Below, in pieces: positions 18,635 to 26,828 of a DNA stretch of 64,000 nucleotides; positions within the stretch are counted from its first letter, which is position 1; each line of letters opens with the position of its first letter. The translations under genes were made by a program, and so were the position numbers. The notes beneath the pieces are model-generated. The model was not told the origin of the DNA. It saw only the letters and a list, made by a program, of their open reading frames with translations, and did no database searches. Location of the stretch: contig NZ_FNYW01000005.1 in assembly GCF_900109085.1 (NCBI RefSeq), positions 24,726-88,725 of the forward strand, in the 5' to 3' direction. The DNA comes from Alkalibacterium gilvum (GTDB lineage Bacteria; Bacillota; Bacilli; Lactobacillales; Carnobacteriaceae_A).

Positions 18635-19770
18635 TTTAACTGATTTTTTTTAACATATTTATCAATAGGATAATCTTCAGGTGACAAGCGTACGTTCTCA
18701 TCAAGCAATAAAGACGCAAGCGATTGACCAACAAGAGGTCCAGCGGTAAGCCCCGTTGCACCCAAACCACTCGCAGCATAGACATTTTCTAAACCTGGAA
18801 TTTCTCCAAAAAAGGGTGAAAAATCAGATGTATAGGCGCGTGTGCCTGATCGAAAGGATGCAATAGAAGATGTACTGAAATAATGAGAAAAGGTATGTGA
18901 TGCTTCTTTGATCATGGAGGTTAAGGCGGATTTTTCAATTTCCAAGTCAAAGCCCTTTTCATTCTCATGGGTAGCTCCTATAACGACTGTTCCATTTTCA
19001 AAAGGTGTAATGTCTTTTTCCCCCTCAGGCATAATAACGGGCCAATTTTCAGTTTTATATCCATCAAAAGTCACTTCAACCAATTGTCCCTTTTGGGGAT
19101 GAATATCTACATTGTATCCTAGAGGTTCCAATAATTCTGGTAGCCAAGCCGAGGCTGAAAGAATAACAGCATCCGCTGGATCTGTTTGGTGTCCATAATT
19201 GATGGAGTAAGTCTGATCTAAACGACCAAGGGTGACGTGTTCGTGTTTCAAAGTAGCGCCATTGTTGACGGCTTTATCGAGCAACAGATTTACTAGTTTT
19301 TTACCATCAACACGCGCGCCTCCAGAGGCATAAAGAGCTGATTTATTTTGGGTATAAATGGGAACCAGTTCCTTGATTTCCTGCGGTGAAAGAATAGCCA
19401 GATCCCCAATTTCTGGTGCATTTTCACGCCTTTTCAAACCGATAGCGAGCAGTTCTTCTAGTTGTTTATAATTTTTCTTGAAAAGAAGCGTTCCGACTCG
19501 TTTGTAGACGCTTGAAGGTGTGGGGGCACCAGCCATAACATCATTTAAAAAGTTAGGATAGAAAGCTGCACCTTCTTTGACCATGGTGTACCATTTTTTA
19601 TTACGTCGCTTAGATAGCCAAGGGCTTATAATGCCGGCTGCAGCGGCTGTCCCTTGTCCTGTCCCTTCGTCGTATATCGTCAACTCGATATCACTTTCTT
19701 TACTTAATACATAGGCAGCGGATGCGCCAACGATTCCTGCACCAATTATGGTGACTTTCTTTTTATTCAT
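18631..19770 (-). CDS. FAD-dependent D-amino acid/glycine oxidase-family oxidoreductase
   Basis: A 379-residue flavoprotein of the DAO superfamily. The N-terminal dinucleotide fold is VTIIGAGIVGASAAYVLSKE, with an Asp-Glu after the second strand (TIYDEGTGQGTAAAAG). The C-terminal FAD-binding signature is VYAASGLGATGLTAGP. It oxidises an amine such as glycine or a D-amino acid. The plain ThiO/DadA distinction is not possible; no thiamine genes are near. The start at 19770 lies eight bases after AGAGG, better than the upstream GTG inside the ribosome site. Confidence 0.82.
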   Translation of the reverse strand: MNKKKVTIIGAGIVGASAAYVLSKESDIELTIYDEGTGQGTAAAAGIISPWLSKRRNKKWYTMVKEGAAFYPNFLNDVMAGAPTPSSVYKRVGTLLFKKNYKQLEELLAIGLKRRENAPEIGDLAILSPQEIKELVPIYTQNKSALYASGGARVDGKKLVNLLLDKAVNNGATLKHEHVTLGRLDQTYSINYGHQTDPADAVILSASAWLPELLEPLGYNVDIHPQKGQLVEVTFDGYKTENWPVIMPEGEKDITPFENGTVVIGATHENEKGFDLEIEKSALTSMIKEASHTFSHYFSTSSIASFRSGTRAYTSDFSPFFGEIPGLENVYAASGLGATGLTAGPLVGQSLASLLLDENVRLSPEDYPIDKYVKKNQLN

Positions 19771-19911
19771 ATACTGCACCTCTTTTACTCAATTATTTTC
19801 TATTTTAACATGAATTTAGAGACATTGAATTAATTATTGACACGAATTGAGCTTTTAACTAAGCTTAGTCTATTGATAATGGGGACAAAGCCATTGAAAG
19901 GAGAAAAGTTT

Positions 19912-20265
19912 ATGGGGTTCTTAAATATTTTTATTATTATTTTGACGCTAGGAATTTTTTCGCTAGAGGTTGTTAGCATAATAAAGGCAAGCCAAAAAGC
20001 TTATGCATCGCCTTATGTCACAATGTTCAGAGGGGTAAAAGTTGCTACTTTGTTGAAAGAAAAAGAGGTAAAAGACGAAAGGATTAAAAAATTCCTCATT
20101 ATAAATAGTGTAGTCAAAATTTTTCTGCTTCTTGTTCTAATTACTTTATTTTTTTCTAGGCGCTTTACTGGTGATTATGAGTTGGTTCTAAGCCTTACTG
20201 CTATAGCCATGTTCTTTCTGTCACAGTGGCTAGTTGACTGGCGTATCAAGAAAATAGTGAAATAA
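19912..20265 (+). CDS. small membrane protein of unknown function
   Basis: 117 residues with an N-terminal helix (FLNIFIIILTLGIFSLEVV) and two more hydrophobic segments (about 63-80 and 88-105), ending in a basic KIVK tail. I recognise no family. The start at 19912 is chosen because AAGGAG lies eight bases upstream. It stands alone ahead of the trp leader region. Confidence 0.6.
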   Translation: MGFLNIFIIILTLGIFSLEVVSIIKASQKAYASPYVTMFRGVKVATLLKEKEVKDERIKKFLIINSVVKIFLLLVLITLFFSRRFTGDYELVLSLTAIAMFFLSQWLVDWRIKKIVK

Positions 20266-20368
20266 ATATAGTAAAATGAAAGGAGAAGTATGAGGTCATA
20301 AGAATTATCATCTAGATAGTTTTTAAGAAAAACATTTCTAAGAAATAAAAAAATTCAGGAGATAAGTG

Positions 20369-20397
20369 TTGACGAATGATAAAAGAGTCTGTAGCAT
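20369..20397 (+). promoter_or_regulatory. promoter of the trpXYZ leader
   Basis: TTGACG and TAGCAT are separated by 17 bases, so transcription should start near 20404, about 30 bases before the leader peptide. Confidence 0.6.
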
Positions 20398-20434
20398 GGA
20401 ATGTACATTAGAGATAAACGAGGGAGAGGTTCGC

Positions 20435-20509
20435 ATGTATACACAATCTGTTGATTCATATAAATTGAATAATGCTTGGCACAGCTGGCGCAGATCGTTG
20501 TATAGATGA
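20435..20509 (+). CDS. putative Trp leader peptide
   Basis: A 24-codon open frame after a purine-rich GAGGGAGAGG ribosome site, with two Trp codons at 20477 and 20486 (segment NNAWHSWRR) and a stop at 20507 that falls inside the first stem of the following hairpin. This is the layout of an attenuation leader peptide. It lies upstream of a tryptophan-type ABC transporter. Confidence 0.65.
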   Translation: MYTQSVDSYKLNNAWHSWRRSLYR

Positions 20510-20632
20510 TAGAATTTTTCTTTCATAGATACAACGTTTAGATCATCTAAATTTTGTATCTATGCCGGCTTTTTCTGATGCTTTCTTTGAATTTACGCCA
20601 CATAGATGATAACACCATCTATGTGGTTTTTG
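20496..20632 (+). promoter_or_regulatory. attenuator-like RNA with mutually exclusive hairpins
   Basis: Five complementary segments can be traced. 1 (20496-20503, CGTTGTAT) pairs with 2 (ATACAACG, 20529-20536). 2 (CATAGATACAA, 20524-20534) pairs with 3 (TTGTATCTATG, 20554-20564). 3 (ATCTATG) pairs with 4 (CATAGAT, from 20601). 4 (CCACATAGATG, 20598-20608) pairs with 5 (CATCTATGTGG, 20616-20626), followed by five T. The 4:5 hairpin is a rho-independent terminator. A ribosome reaching the leader stop would cover segment 1, allowing 2:3 and 4:5 (off). A ribosome stalled at the Trp codons leaves 1:2 and 3:4 (on). The regulation is inferred; the pairings are seen. Confidence 0.65.
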
Positions 20633-20641
20633 CTATTTTAT

Positions 20642-20690
20642 AGGCACTGACCATGATTGTATTTTTATTCATGGTTAGTGCCTTTTTATT
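20642..20690 (+). terminator. second strong terminator in the trp leader
   Basis: A 15-bp stem AGGCACTGACCATGA/TCATGGTTAGTGCCT with a 12-base loop, then T-rich sequence. It lies between the attenuator and trpX, so read-through or a later promoter is needed for trpX. Confidence 0.85.
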
Positions 20691-20759
20691 TTATTCTATT
20701 TTCTGAAAAAGAAGAAAATGGGTCGTTAAGAGTGTTACTTGTTTACATAGAAAGGAATG

Positions 20760-20804
20760 ATGCAGATGCTATCTGACTGGGAATGGTTCACTAAAAATCA
20801 ATAA
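20760..20804 (+). CDS. second putative Trp mini-leader peptide
   Basis: A short frame behind AAAGGAA encodes a peptide ending LSDWEWFTKNQ, with two Trp codons three apart. ATG at 20766 or one of the two just upstream could be used. It ends 47 bases before trpX, and no terminator follows it. The coordinates run from the in-frame ATG at 20760 to the stop. Confidence 0.4.
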   Translation: MQMLSDWEWFTKNQ

Positions 20805-20851
20805 GAATATAACTAAAAAATAAAATTAAAATTTGAGAGGAATGTTTTGAA

Positions 20852-21901
20852 ATGAAAAATAAAAAATTAATGATTATACTTGGTGCACTTGCTTTATTAT
20901 TGGTGGGGGTTTTTGCTTTCTCTTTAGGGGATGCAAAGGACAATAAAGATTCAAAAGAAAATACAACAAATGATAAAAATTCAGAAATATCAGGCGATCA
21001 GGAATCTATAGTGGTAGGAATACTTCAAACAACAAGCCACCCGGCACTAGATGCAATCACTGAAGGAGCAAGAAAAGGTCTTTCAGAAAATGGTTATGTC
21101 GATGGGGAAAATGCTGAAATTATTTTCCAAAATGGTCAAGGTGATCAAAACTTGATGAATACGATGGCGCAGACATTGGTTGAAGACGGTGCAGATATCC
21201 TTATAGGTATTGGAACACCAGCTAGTCAGGCTTTCGCTAATGCGACAGATGACATCCCAATCATTATGGGAGCAGTTAGCGATCCAGTAGGGGCTGGGTT
21301 AGTCGATTCAGAAGAGGTCCCTGGCAAGAACATTACAGGGGTAAAAGATGAAGCGCCTGTGAAAGCTCAACTTGATATGATGCTGGAGCTATTACCTGAA
21401 GCAACTGATATTGGCGTTTTATATAGTTCAGGAGAAGATAATGCACAAGCAGAGGCAGAACGTGCGATTAATACAATAGAAGAGTATGATTTAAATCCAG
21501 TTACCTACAAAGTATCTAGTACAAATGAAATTAAACAGACTGTCGCAACAATGACGCAGGAAGTGGATGCCATTTACTTACCAACCGATAATACAATCGC
21601 TAGTGCATTTAACACTGTGGTAAATGAAGCGAATCGTTATAATGTTCCACTTATCCCAACTGTAGATTCTATGATCGCACAAGGTGGGCTAGCAACTGTC
21701 GGGATTAATCAGATGGATACAGGCGTTGAAAGTGGGCGAATAGCTGCAGAAGTTTTAGATGGCGCCGACCCAAGTGACTTTCCCGTTTATGTTTTGGATA
21801 GGGGAGATAAATTAATTAATATTGAACAAGCTGAATTATTAGAGATAGATGTTCCACAATCACTACTTGATGATGCAACGATTATAGAATCTAAGAATTA
21901 A
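20852..21901 (+). CDS. trpX: ABC transporter substrate-binding protein, tryptophan (TrpX) type
   Basis: A 349-residue extracytoplasmic binding protein of the ABC_sub_bind (DUF534) family: GILQTTSHPALDAITEGARKG, IGIGTPASQAFANAT, PIIMGAVSDPVGAGLV and a final GRIAAEVLDGADPSDFPV. The N-terminal hydrophobic segment (residues 5-24) has no lipobox Cys, so it looks like an uncleaved membrane anchor or ordinary signal rather than a lipoprotein. It is first of three cotranscribed genes (binding protein, permease, ATPase), the trpXYZ arrangement known from streptococci. Tryptophan as substrate is inferred from the family and the Trp-coding leader. Confidence 0.82.
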   Translation: MKNKKLMIILGALALLLVGVFAFSLGDAKDNKDSKENTTNDKNSEISGDQESIVVGILQTTSHPALDAITEGARKGLSENGYVDGENAEIIFQNGQGDQNLMNTMAQTLVEDGADILIGIGTPASQAFANATDDIPIIMGAVSDPVGAGLVDSEEVPGKNITGVKDEAPVKAQLDMMLELLPEATDIGVLYSSGEDNAQAEAERAINTIEEYDLNPVTYKVSSTNEIKQTVATMTQEVDAIYLPTDNTIASAFNTVVNEANRYNVPLIPTVDSMIAQGGLATVGINQMDTGVESGRIAAEVLDGADPSDFPVYVLDRGDKLINIEQAELLEIDVPQSLLDDATIIESKN

Positions 21902-21917
21902 GAAAGGAGTTCAGAGT

Positions 21918-22793
21918 ATGTTTATATCCGCAATTGCACAAGGCTTTTTATGGGCTATTTTAGGTATTGGTATTTTTACTACCTATCGCATTTTAAACTT
22001 TCCAGATTTAACTGTGGAAGGCTCGTTCCCGCTCGGCTCAGCTGTAGCTGTCACTGCAATCGTCTCAGGGATTCATCCTTTCGTTGCAACACTGCTGGCT
22101 ATTTTAGCTGGTATGGCAGCCGGGCTCGTTACGGGCTTACTTTACACTAAAGGAAAAGTACCTGTTATCTTATCGGGGATACTTGTCATGTCCGGGCTGC
22201 ATTCAGTTATTCTTTTTGTAATGCAACGACCTAATCTGAGTTTGTTGAATTATCCAAAGCTTTATGATTTATTTACTGGCCTCCCGAATTATTTTGATGT
22301 GATTTTTATCGGGTTACTCGCTTTAACATTAGTAATAAGTGGCTTACTCTTTTTCTTTTACACAAGTAAGGGACAGGCCTACATTGCGACGGGTGACAAT
22401 GAGTCGATGGCCCGTTCTATAGGGATTAAAACGGATAATATGAAAATACTAGGTCTGGTTTTTGCCAACGGTGTTATTGCTTTATCGGGCGCCTTGATCG
22501 CACAGGATAACGGCTACGCAGATGTTAACGGTGGGATTGGTATCATCGTTATTGGTCTAGCGTCTATTATTATTGCCGAAGTTATTTTCAAAGAAGTGAC
22601 ATTAGGGGAAAGACTTTTAACGATTGTAATTGGAAGTGTGTTGTATCAATTATTACTCTTAGCTGTAATCCAGCTCGGCTTCGATACGACTTATATACGT
22701 CTATTCAGTTCATCAATATTAGCACTATTCCTCATGAGTCCTCAACTCCGCAAAGGGTTGAAGTTAACTGGCTTTAGTGGAAGGAGAGAGTGA
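21918..22793 (+). CDS. trpY: ABC transporter permease, TrpY type
   Basis: A 291-residue permease of the branched-chain/BPD_transp_2 (LivM-like) type with about eight to nine hydrophobic segments. It has LNFPDLTVEGSFPLG near the N terminus and ATGDNESMARSIGIKTDNMK in a cytoplasmic loop that should contact the ATPase. It lies 16 bases after trpX behind AAGGAG, and its stop codon is two bases before the ATPase start. Confidence 0.85.
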   Translation: MFISAIAQGFLWAILGIGIFTTYRILNFPDLTVEGSFPLGSAVAVTAIVSGIHPFVATLLAILAGMAAGLVTGLLYTKGKVPVILSGILVMSGLHSVILFVMQRPNLSLLNYPKLYDLFTGLPNYFDVIFIGLLALTLVISGLLFFFYTSKGQAYIATGDNESMARSIGIKTDNMKILGLVFANGVIALSGALIAQDNGYADVNGGIGIIVIGLASIIIAEVIFKEVTLGERLLTIVIGSVLYQLLLLAVIQLGFDTTYIRLFSSSILALFLMSPQLRKGLKLTGFSGRRE

Positions 22794-22795
22794 TA

Positions 22796-23560
22796 ATGGA
22801 AGAATTACTTGAATTAAAAAGCATAACGAAAATTATACAGAATGAATCGGATATGAATAATACAATATTAGATCATGTTGATCTGACGATTAATAAGGGA
22901 GATTTCATTACAGTTCTCGGTGGAAATGGTGCTGGGAAATCAACATTATTCAATAGTATCACAGGTTCTCAGTCAGTAACGAGTGGGCAGATAGATTTTA
23001 AAGAGAAAAACGTAACGACCTGGTCAGAAGAAAAACGCGCACGCTTTATGGGACGCGTTTTCCAAGATCCTAAGATGGGGACTGCCCCACGTATGACAGT
23101 TGAAGAAAATTTATTGCTCGCTTTGAAACGTGGTAAGAAACGACCTTTCCTTCCAAGAAAGCTGAAAGAGCATCGGAAATATTTTGAGGAGCTCTGTGCC
23201 TCAATCGGTAATGGTCTTGAGGACCACCTCGATACACCGACAGGGCATCTGTCAGGCGGGCAACGTCAATCTCTGAGTTTGTTGATGACTACTTTGACAG
23301 AGCCGGATTTGCTTCTTTTAGATGAACACACAGCCGCCTTGGATCCAAAGACGTCAAAACGATTGATGGCACTAACTAATCAAATGATTCAAGAAAAAGA
23401 GCTGACTTGCTTAATGATCACGCATCGTATGGAGGATGCTTTGACGTACGGGAATCGATTGATCTTGATGGAAAATGGCAAAGTGAAACTAGATTTGGGT
23501 GAAGAAGAAAAGAATAAATTGACGTTAGAAGATTTGTTTGTTCTTTTTGAAAGAGAGTAG
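22796..23560 (+). CDS. trpZ: ABC transporter ATPase, TrpZ type
   Basis: A 254-residue ATPase with Walker A GGNGAGKST, Q-loop FQDPKMGTAPRMT, signature LSGGQRQSLSL, Walker B LLLLDEH and switch His in ITHRM. The Asp-Glu-His-Thr-Ala form (instead of DEPT) is usual for this subfamily. It powers uptake through TrpY. The ATG at 22796 is chosen because AAGGAG is nine bases upstream. Confidence 0.87.
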   Translation: MEELLELKSITKIIQNESDMNNTILDHVDLTINKGDFITVLGGNGAGKSTLFNSITGSQSVTSGQIDFKEKNVTTWSEEKRARFMGRVFQDPKMGTAPRMTVEENLLLALKRGKKRPFLPRKLKEHRKYFEELCASIGNGLEDHLDTPTGHLSGGQRQSLSLLMTTLTEPDLLLLDEHTAALDPKTSKRLMALTNQMIQEKELTCLMITHRMEDALTYGNRLILMENGKVKLDLGEEEKNKLTLEDLFVLFERE

Positions 23561-23634
23561 CGCCTAATACAGTTAAAATAAGCAAAGGAAGACTAAACTA
23601 ATCTGACTAGAGGGCGGGGATCTATTAGTGGTAT

Positions 23635-24093
23635 GAAGTAGCGCCTATATCAGCTAGCTCAGCCGCGAAAAATAGTGAGTAGTGTGAAGTGGCTCCTACA
23701 TCCGCTAGCTCAGCCGCGAAAAATAGTGAGTAGTGTGAAGTGGCTCCTACATCCGCTAGCTCAGCCGCGAAAAACAGTGAGTGGTATGAAGTAGCGCCTA
23801 CATCAGCTAACTCAACCGCGAAAAACAGTGAGTGGTGTGAAGTGGCACCTACATCAGCTAACTCAGCCGCGAAAAACAGTGAGTGGTGTGAAGTAGTGCC
23901 TACATCAGCTAACTCAACCGCGAAAAACAGTGAGTGGTATGAAGAAGTGCCTACATTAGCTAACTCAGCCGCGAAAAACAGTGAGTGGTATGAAGTAGCG
24001 CCTACATCAGCTAACTGAACCGCGAAAAACAGTGAGTGGTGTGAAGTAGCGCCTACATCAGCTAACTGAACCGCGAAAAACAGTGAGTGGTGT
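23635..24093. repeat. nine tandem copies of a 51-bp repeat
   Basis: Copies begin GAAGTAGCGCCTACATCAGC and repeat every 51 bases with a few substitutions; a degenerate tenth start follows at 24094. Each unit holds an ACTCA...TGAGT inverted repeat spaced by about 14 bases, lost in copies 8 and 9 (CTGA). Because 51 is a multiple of three, part of the array stays open, but copies 1, 2, 8 and 9 contain stops. No spacers separate the units. Apart from this array the 23561-24246 gap shows nothing. Confidence 0.95.
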
Positions 24094-24246
24094 GAAAAAG
24101 TCGGTATAATAGCAACCGTAGTGGGTTTAGAAGGGTTTTGAATAGGCAGATGTGCCTATTCATTCATTCTTAAAAATCTTTTTAAAAAAAATTCAATAAA
24201 AATAATGATTTTTTCATTTATTCGCTAATATTAATAGTGAGGTGAA

Positions 24247-25161
24247 ATGATGAAAATTATTAAAAAGAGAGAGAAGTCAAAATTACTTATTGGATTAAAT
24301 TATTTAGATAAAAGAACCAAGTTGGATAATACGGATAAGCGATACTTGATCAACTTGGAGAAAGGTTATGAAGGAGAGGAACGTTTTGACACGCTTGTCA
24401 AAACGTATCTTACCGGTGAAGCACTGGTTATAAATGATTTATTGATTGAGAACAAAGGAAATGTTTTCCAGATTGATGCACTGATTGTAACAACAGATAC
24501 ACTTTATTTATATGAGATAAAGAATTATAAAGGTGATTTTCAAATGAACTCGGGCCAACTTTCTTATACAAGTGGTCAGGAAATAAGAAATCCTTTAACC
24601 CAGCTAAAACGTACAAAGGAACTTTTGCGCCAGTTGGTTAAAGAGTGGGGGTTGTCTTATAGAATCGAGGCTAATGTTTTATTTATTAATGAAACCTTTA
24701 CTCTATATAACGCCAATGTGGAAGACTCAATAATTTTCTCAACACAAATTAAGGATGCATTGATAAAGTTAAACACCAAATGCAAAAGATTAACCAAGCA
24801 ATGTAACTATCTTGCTGATAAACTTATTGACATGCACAAGGAAGAATCGCTTTTCCAAAAACAATTACCTTTATATAATAAGAAAGAATTAAAAACAGGG
24901 GTTGTCTGTTCATGTGGCTCTTTTAATCTAATTATTACTCAACGCTCGTGTTATTGTAAAGTTTGCTATAAGCAATTATCTATAGAAGAATTACTTATAG
25001 GTAGCATAGAGGAATTCAAGTATTTATTTCCCGAACAGAAAGTCACAACATCCACAATTAATGAGTGGTGTGGAAATAGAGTGAATCACAGGAAAATACG
25101 ACATATCCTTCAAACACACTTGATGGCTTATGGAAAAAATAGTGGGACTTACTACGAATAA
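24247..25161 (+). CDS. NERD-domain protein with C-terminal zinc-finger-like region
   Basis: 304 residues. The nuclease-related NERD domain lies at about 38-150: GYEGEERFDTLV, then QIDALIVTTDTLYLYEIKNYKGDF with the D-x(n)-E-x-K restriction-nuclease-like residues. A Cys-rich segment (CSCGSFNLIITQRSCYCKVC, about 219-238) looks like a zinc ribbon, and a helical tail (EWCGNRVNHRKIRHILQTHL) follows. NERD proteins are thought to act on DNA, but no substrate is known for this one. It follows the repeat array, stands alone and has its own terminator. It is relatively AT-rich and Lys-rich. Confidence 0.8.
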   Translation: MMKIIKKREKSKLLIGLNYLDKRTKLDNTDKRYLINLEKGYEGEERFDTLVKTYLTGEALVINDLLIENKGNVFQIDALIVTTDTLYLYEIKNYKGDFQMNSGQLSYTSGQEIRNPLTQLKRTKELLRQLVKEWGLSYRIEANVLFINETFTLYNANVEDSIIFSTQIKDALIKLNTKCKRLTKQCNYLADKLIDMHKEESLFQKQLPLYNKKELKTGVVCSCGSFNLIITQRSCYCKVCYKQLSIEELLIGSIEEFKYLFPEQKVTTSTINEWCGNRVNHRKIRHILQTHLMAYGKNSGTYYE

Positions 25162-25187
25162 AATAAGAGGAATGAATTGAAATAAAA

Positions 25188-25228
25188 AAACAGTGCTTAT
25201 AACTCTTTTGAGTTATAAGCACTGTTTT
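25188..25228. terminator. bidirectional terminator
   Basis: A perfect 15-bp stem CAGTGCTTATAACTC/GAGTTATAAGCACTG with a TTTT loop, A/T tracts on both sides. It serves the NERD gene and the minus-strand met operon. Confidence 0.9.
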
Positions 25229-25262
25229 AAAATTATATCTATATTATAAGGTTCTGACAACT

Positions 25263-26105
25263 TTATTCACTAACTTCAAATGCAGGTCTTAAGTGGCCGT
25301 TTTCGGATAACTCATCTAAAAAGTCATACACTTCCTGGCTAGTCATAGCATCTACGAGAGCCTGTATCTCTTCAGAACCTTGATTATCCGCACGAGCAAT
25401 AAGTGTTTGAGCAAAACGATTTTCTTCGTCTGCTTGGAGAACAATAGCGTCTTCAGGTGTTAAATCAATGTTTGCGATGTAGGTTGGATAGTTGAATACT
25501 AATTCCACACCATCTTCATAAGCAGCGGTTAAGTTTAATAAGTCAACATGTGTAAAGGTGAAGTCATGTGGATTTTCAACCACATCAGTATCAGTAACTT
25601 CTGATTTATTTACATCAGGGTCTAACGTGATCAACTCATGCTCTTCCAGTGTCACAAGTGCGCGGGCCTCGTTGGTTGGGTCACTTGGAATAGCGACTTC
25701 TGCCCCCTTTTCTATATCTGAAACAGAATCATAGACAGGTGAATAAAAACCAACAATAGCATTGTAGATTGGCTGAATAGCGACTAAATTACCGTCACGT
25801 TCTTTGTTGAACATTTCCATAAAAGGTTCGTGTTGAGCAAAGTTGGCATCAACTTCTTCATTTAAAAGGGCCTCGTTGTATTGGATATTATCAGAAACTT
25901 CGACGAGTTCCACCTCATAACCCTCTTCGATAGCATCCCCAGCAATTTCGACAACATCAGTCATTGGAGGGAGATGAGAGGCTACACGAATAGTTACTGT
26001 TTCCTCAGTTTTCTCGTTAGTATTGTCATCTGCTGCTTCATCAGTTTCACCGCATGCTGATAGAAGTAAAGCCGTTGTACTTAGTAATAAACCTTTTTTA
26101 AACAT
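25263..26105 (-). CDS. metQ: methionine-type ABC transporter binding lipoprotein
   Basis: A 280-residue NlpA/MetQ-family lipoprotein with lipobox LLSAC (Cys at about 18) after a short basic N terminus. Family features are VAIPSDPTNEARALVTLEEHELI and AVDANFAQHEPFMEMFNKE-like ligand-binding loops. It captures methionine (or an analogue) outside the membrane for the MetNI complex encoded just upstream on the same strand. Confidence 0.88.
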   Translation of the reverse strand: MFKKGLLLSTTALLLSACGETDEAADDNTNEKTEETVTIRVASHLPPMTDVVEIAGDAIEEGYEVELVEVSDNIQYNEALLNEEVDANFAQHEPFMEMFNKERDGNLVAIQPIYNAIVGFYSPVYDSVSDIEKGAEVAIPSDPTNEARALVTLEEHELITLDPDVNKSEVTDTDVVENPHDFTFTHVDLLNLTAAYEDGVELVFNYPTYIANIDLTPEDAIVLQADEENRFAQTLIARADNQGSEEIQALVDAMTSQEVYDFLDELSENGHLRPAFEVSE

Positions 26106-26141
26106 AAAGATGATCTCCTTTTTTAATAAATAGTTCGTTCA

Positions 26142-26828
26142 TTATCTTTTATCTAAAATTTTAGCCACTTTCAGACCAAGCCATTGGAATAAACCAACAA
26201 GCAGAATAATCAGAACGATGGCTGTATACATAATATCTGTTTCGTATCGTTGGTAACCATAGCGGATAGCAAAATCACCTATGCCGCCTCCACCGACTAC
26301 CCCCATAATCGTAGAATAGGAAACAAAACTGATAACAGCTGTTGTAAAGCCTATAACTAAACTGCTGCGCGCTTCGACATAAAGGAATTTCCACACAAGC
26401 TGCCAAGTTGTCGCCCCCATAGATTGCGCTGTTTCAATGATTGCTTTTGGGATATCATTCAGGGACTGTTCCACAAAGCGTGCATATAAAGCAATGGCAA
26501 TGACAATCATGGGGAAGGAAGCCGCGATAGGATCGCCAGTGGCACGCCCATAGATTTGTCGTATAAAAGGTTGCATAGCCACCACTAAAAGCAGAAAGGG
26601 AAAGGACCGAATAATATTAACTAATGTGTTTACTAGGCGGTTAAGTAGATGATGTTCCATAGGATTCCCAGAACTTGTAAGGAAAAGTAGTGTTCCAACA
26701 GGGATTCCCAGTAGAATAGCCGCAAGTATGGCAAAGAAAAGCATGATTCCAGTCTCGCCTAAACTTTCTAGCATGCGCGGAAGGTACTCAAGGACATGTT
26801 CGAAGTATAAGTTTATCGTTTCAATCAC
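26142..26828 (-). CDS. metI: methionine-type ABC transporter permease
   Basis: A 228-residue permease with five hydrophobic helices and the EAA-like loop IPKAIIETAQSMGATTWQLV (about 134-153) that docks on the ATPase. LNTLVNIIRSFPFLLLVVAM-like and YSTIMGVVGGGGIGDFAIRYGYQRY regions are typical MetI. It overlaps the ATPase gene by eight bases, consistent with translational coupling. Confidence 0.9.
   Translation of the reverse strand: MIETINLYFEHVLEYLPRMLESLGETGIMLFFAILAAILLGIPVGTLLFLTSSGNPMEHHLLNRLVNTLVNIIRSFPFLLLVVAMQPFIRQIYGRATGDPIAASFPMIVIAIALYARFVEQSLNDIPKAIIETAQSMGATTWQLVWKFLYVEARSSLVIGFTTAVISFVSYSTIMGVVGGGGIGDFAIRYGYQRYETDIMYTAIVLIILLVGLFQWLGLKVAKILDKR

Noticed and set aside
20369..20851. 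T-box leader for tryptophan.
   Set aside because: No AGGGTGGNACCGCG T-box sequence or tRNA-binding specifier loop was found.
23740..24018. 92-codon open frame of 17-residue repeats (APTSANS...SEWCEV).
   Set aside because: It is open only because the repeat is 51 bp. Other copies have stops at fixed places, and it has no ribosome site.
23635..24093. Possible CRISPR array.
   Set aside because: Units are head to tail with no unique spacers, and no cas gene is near.
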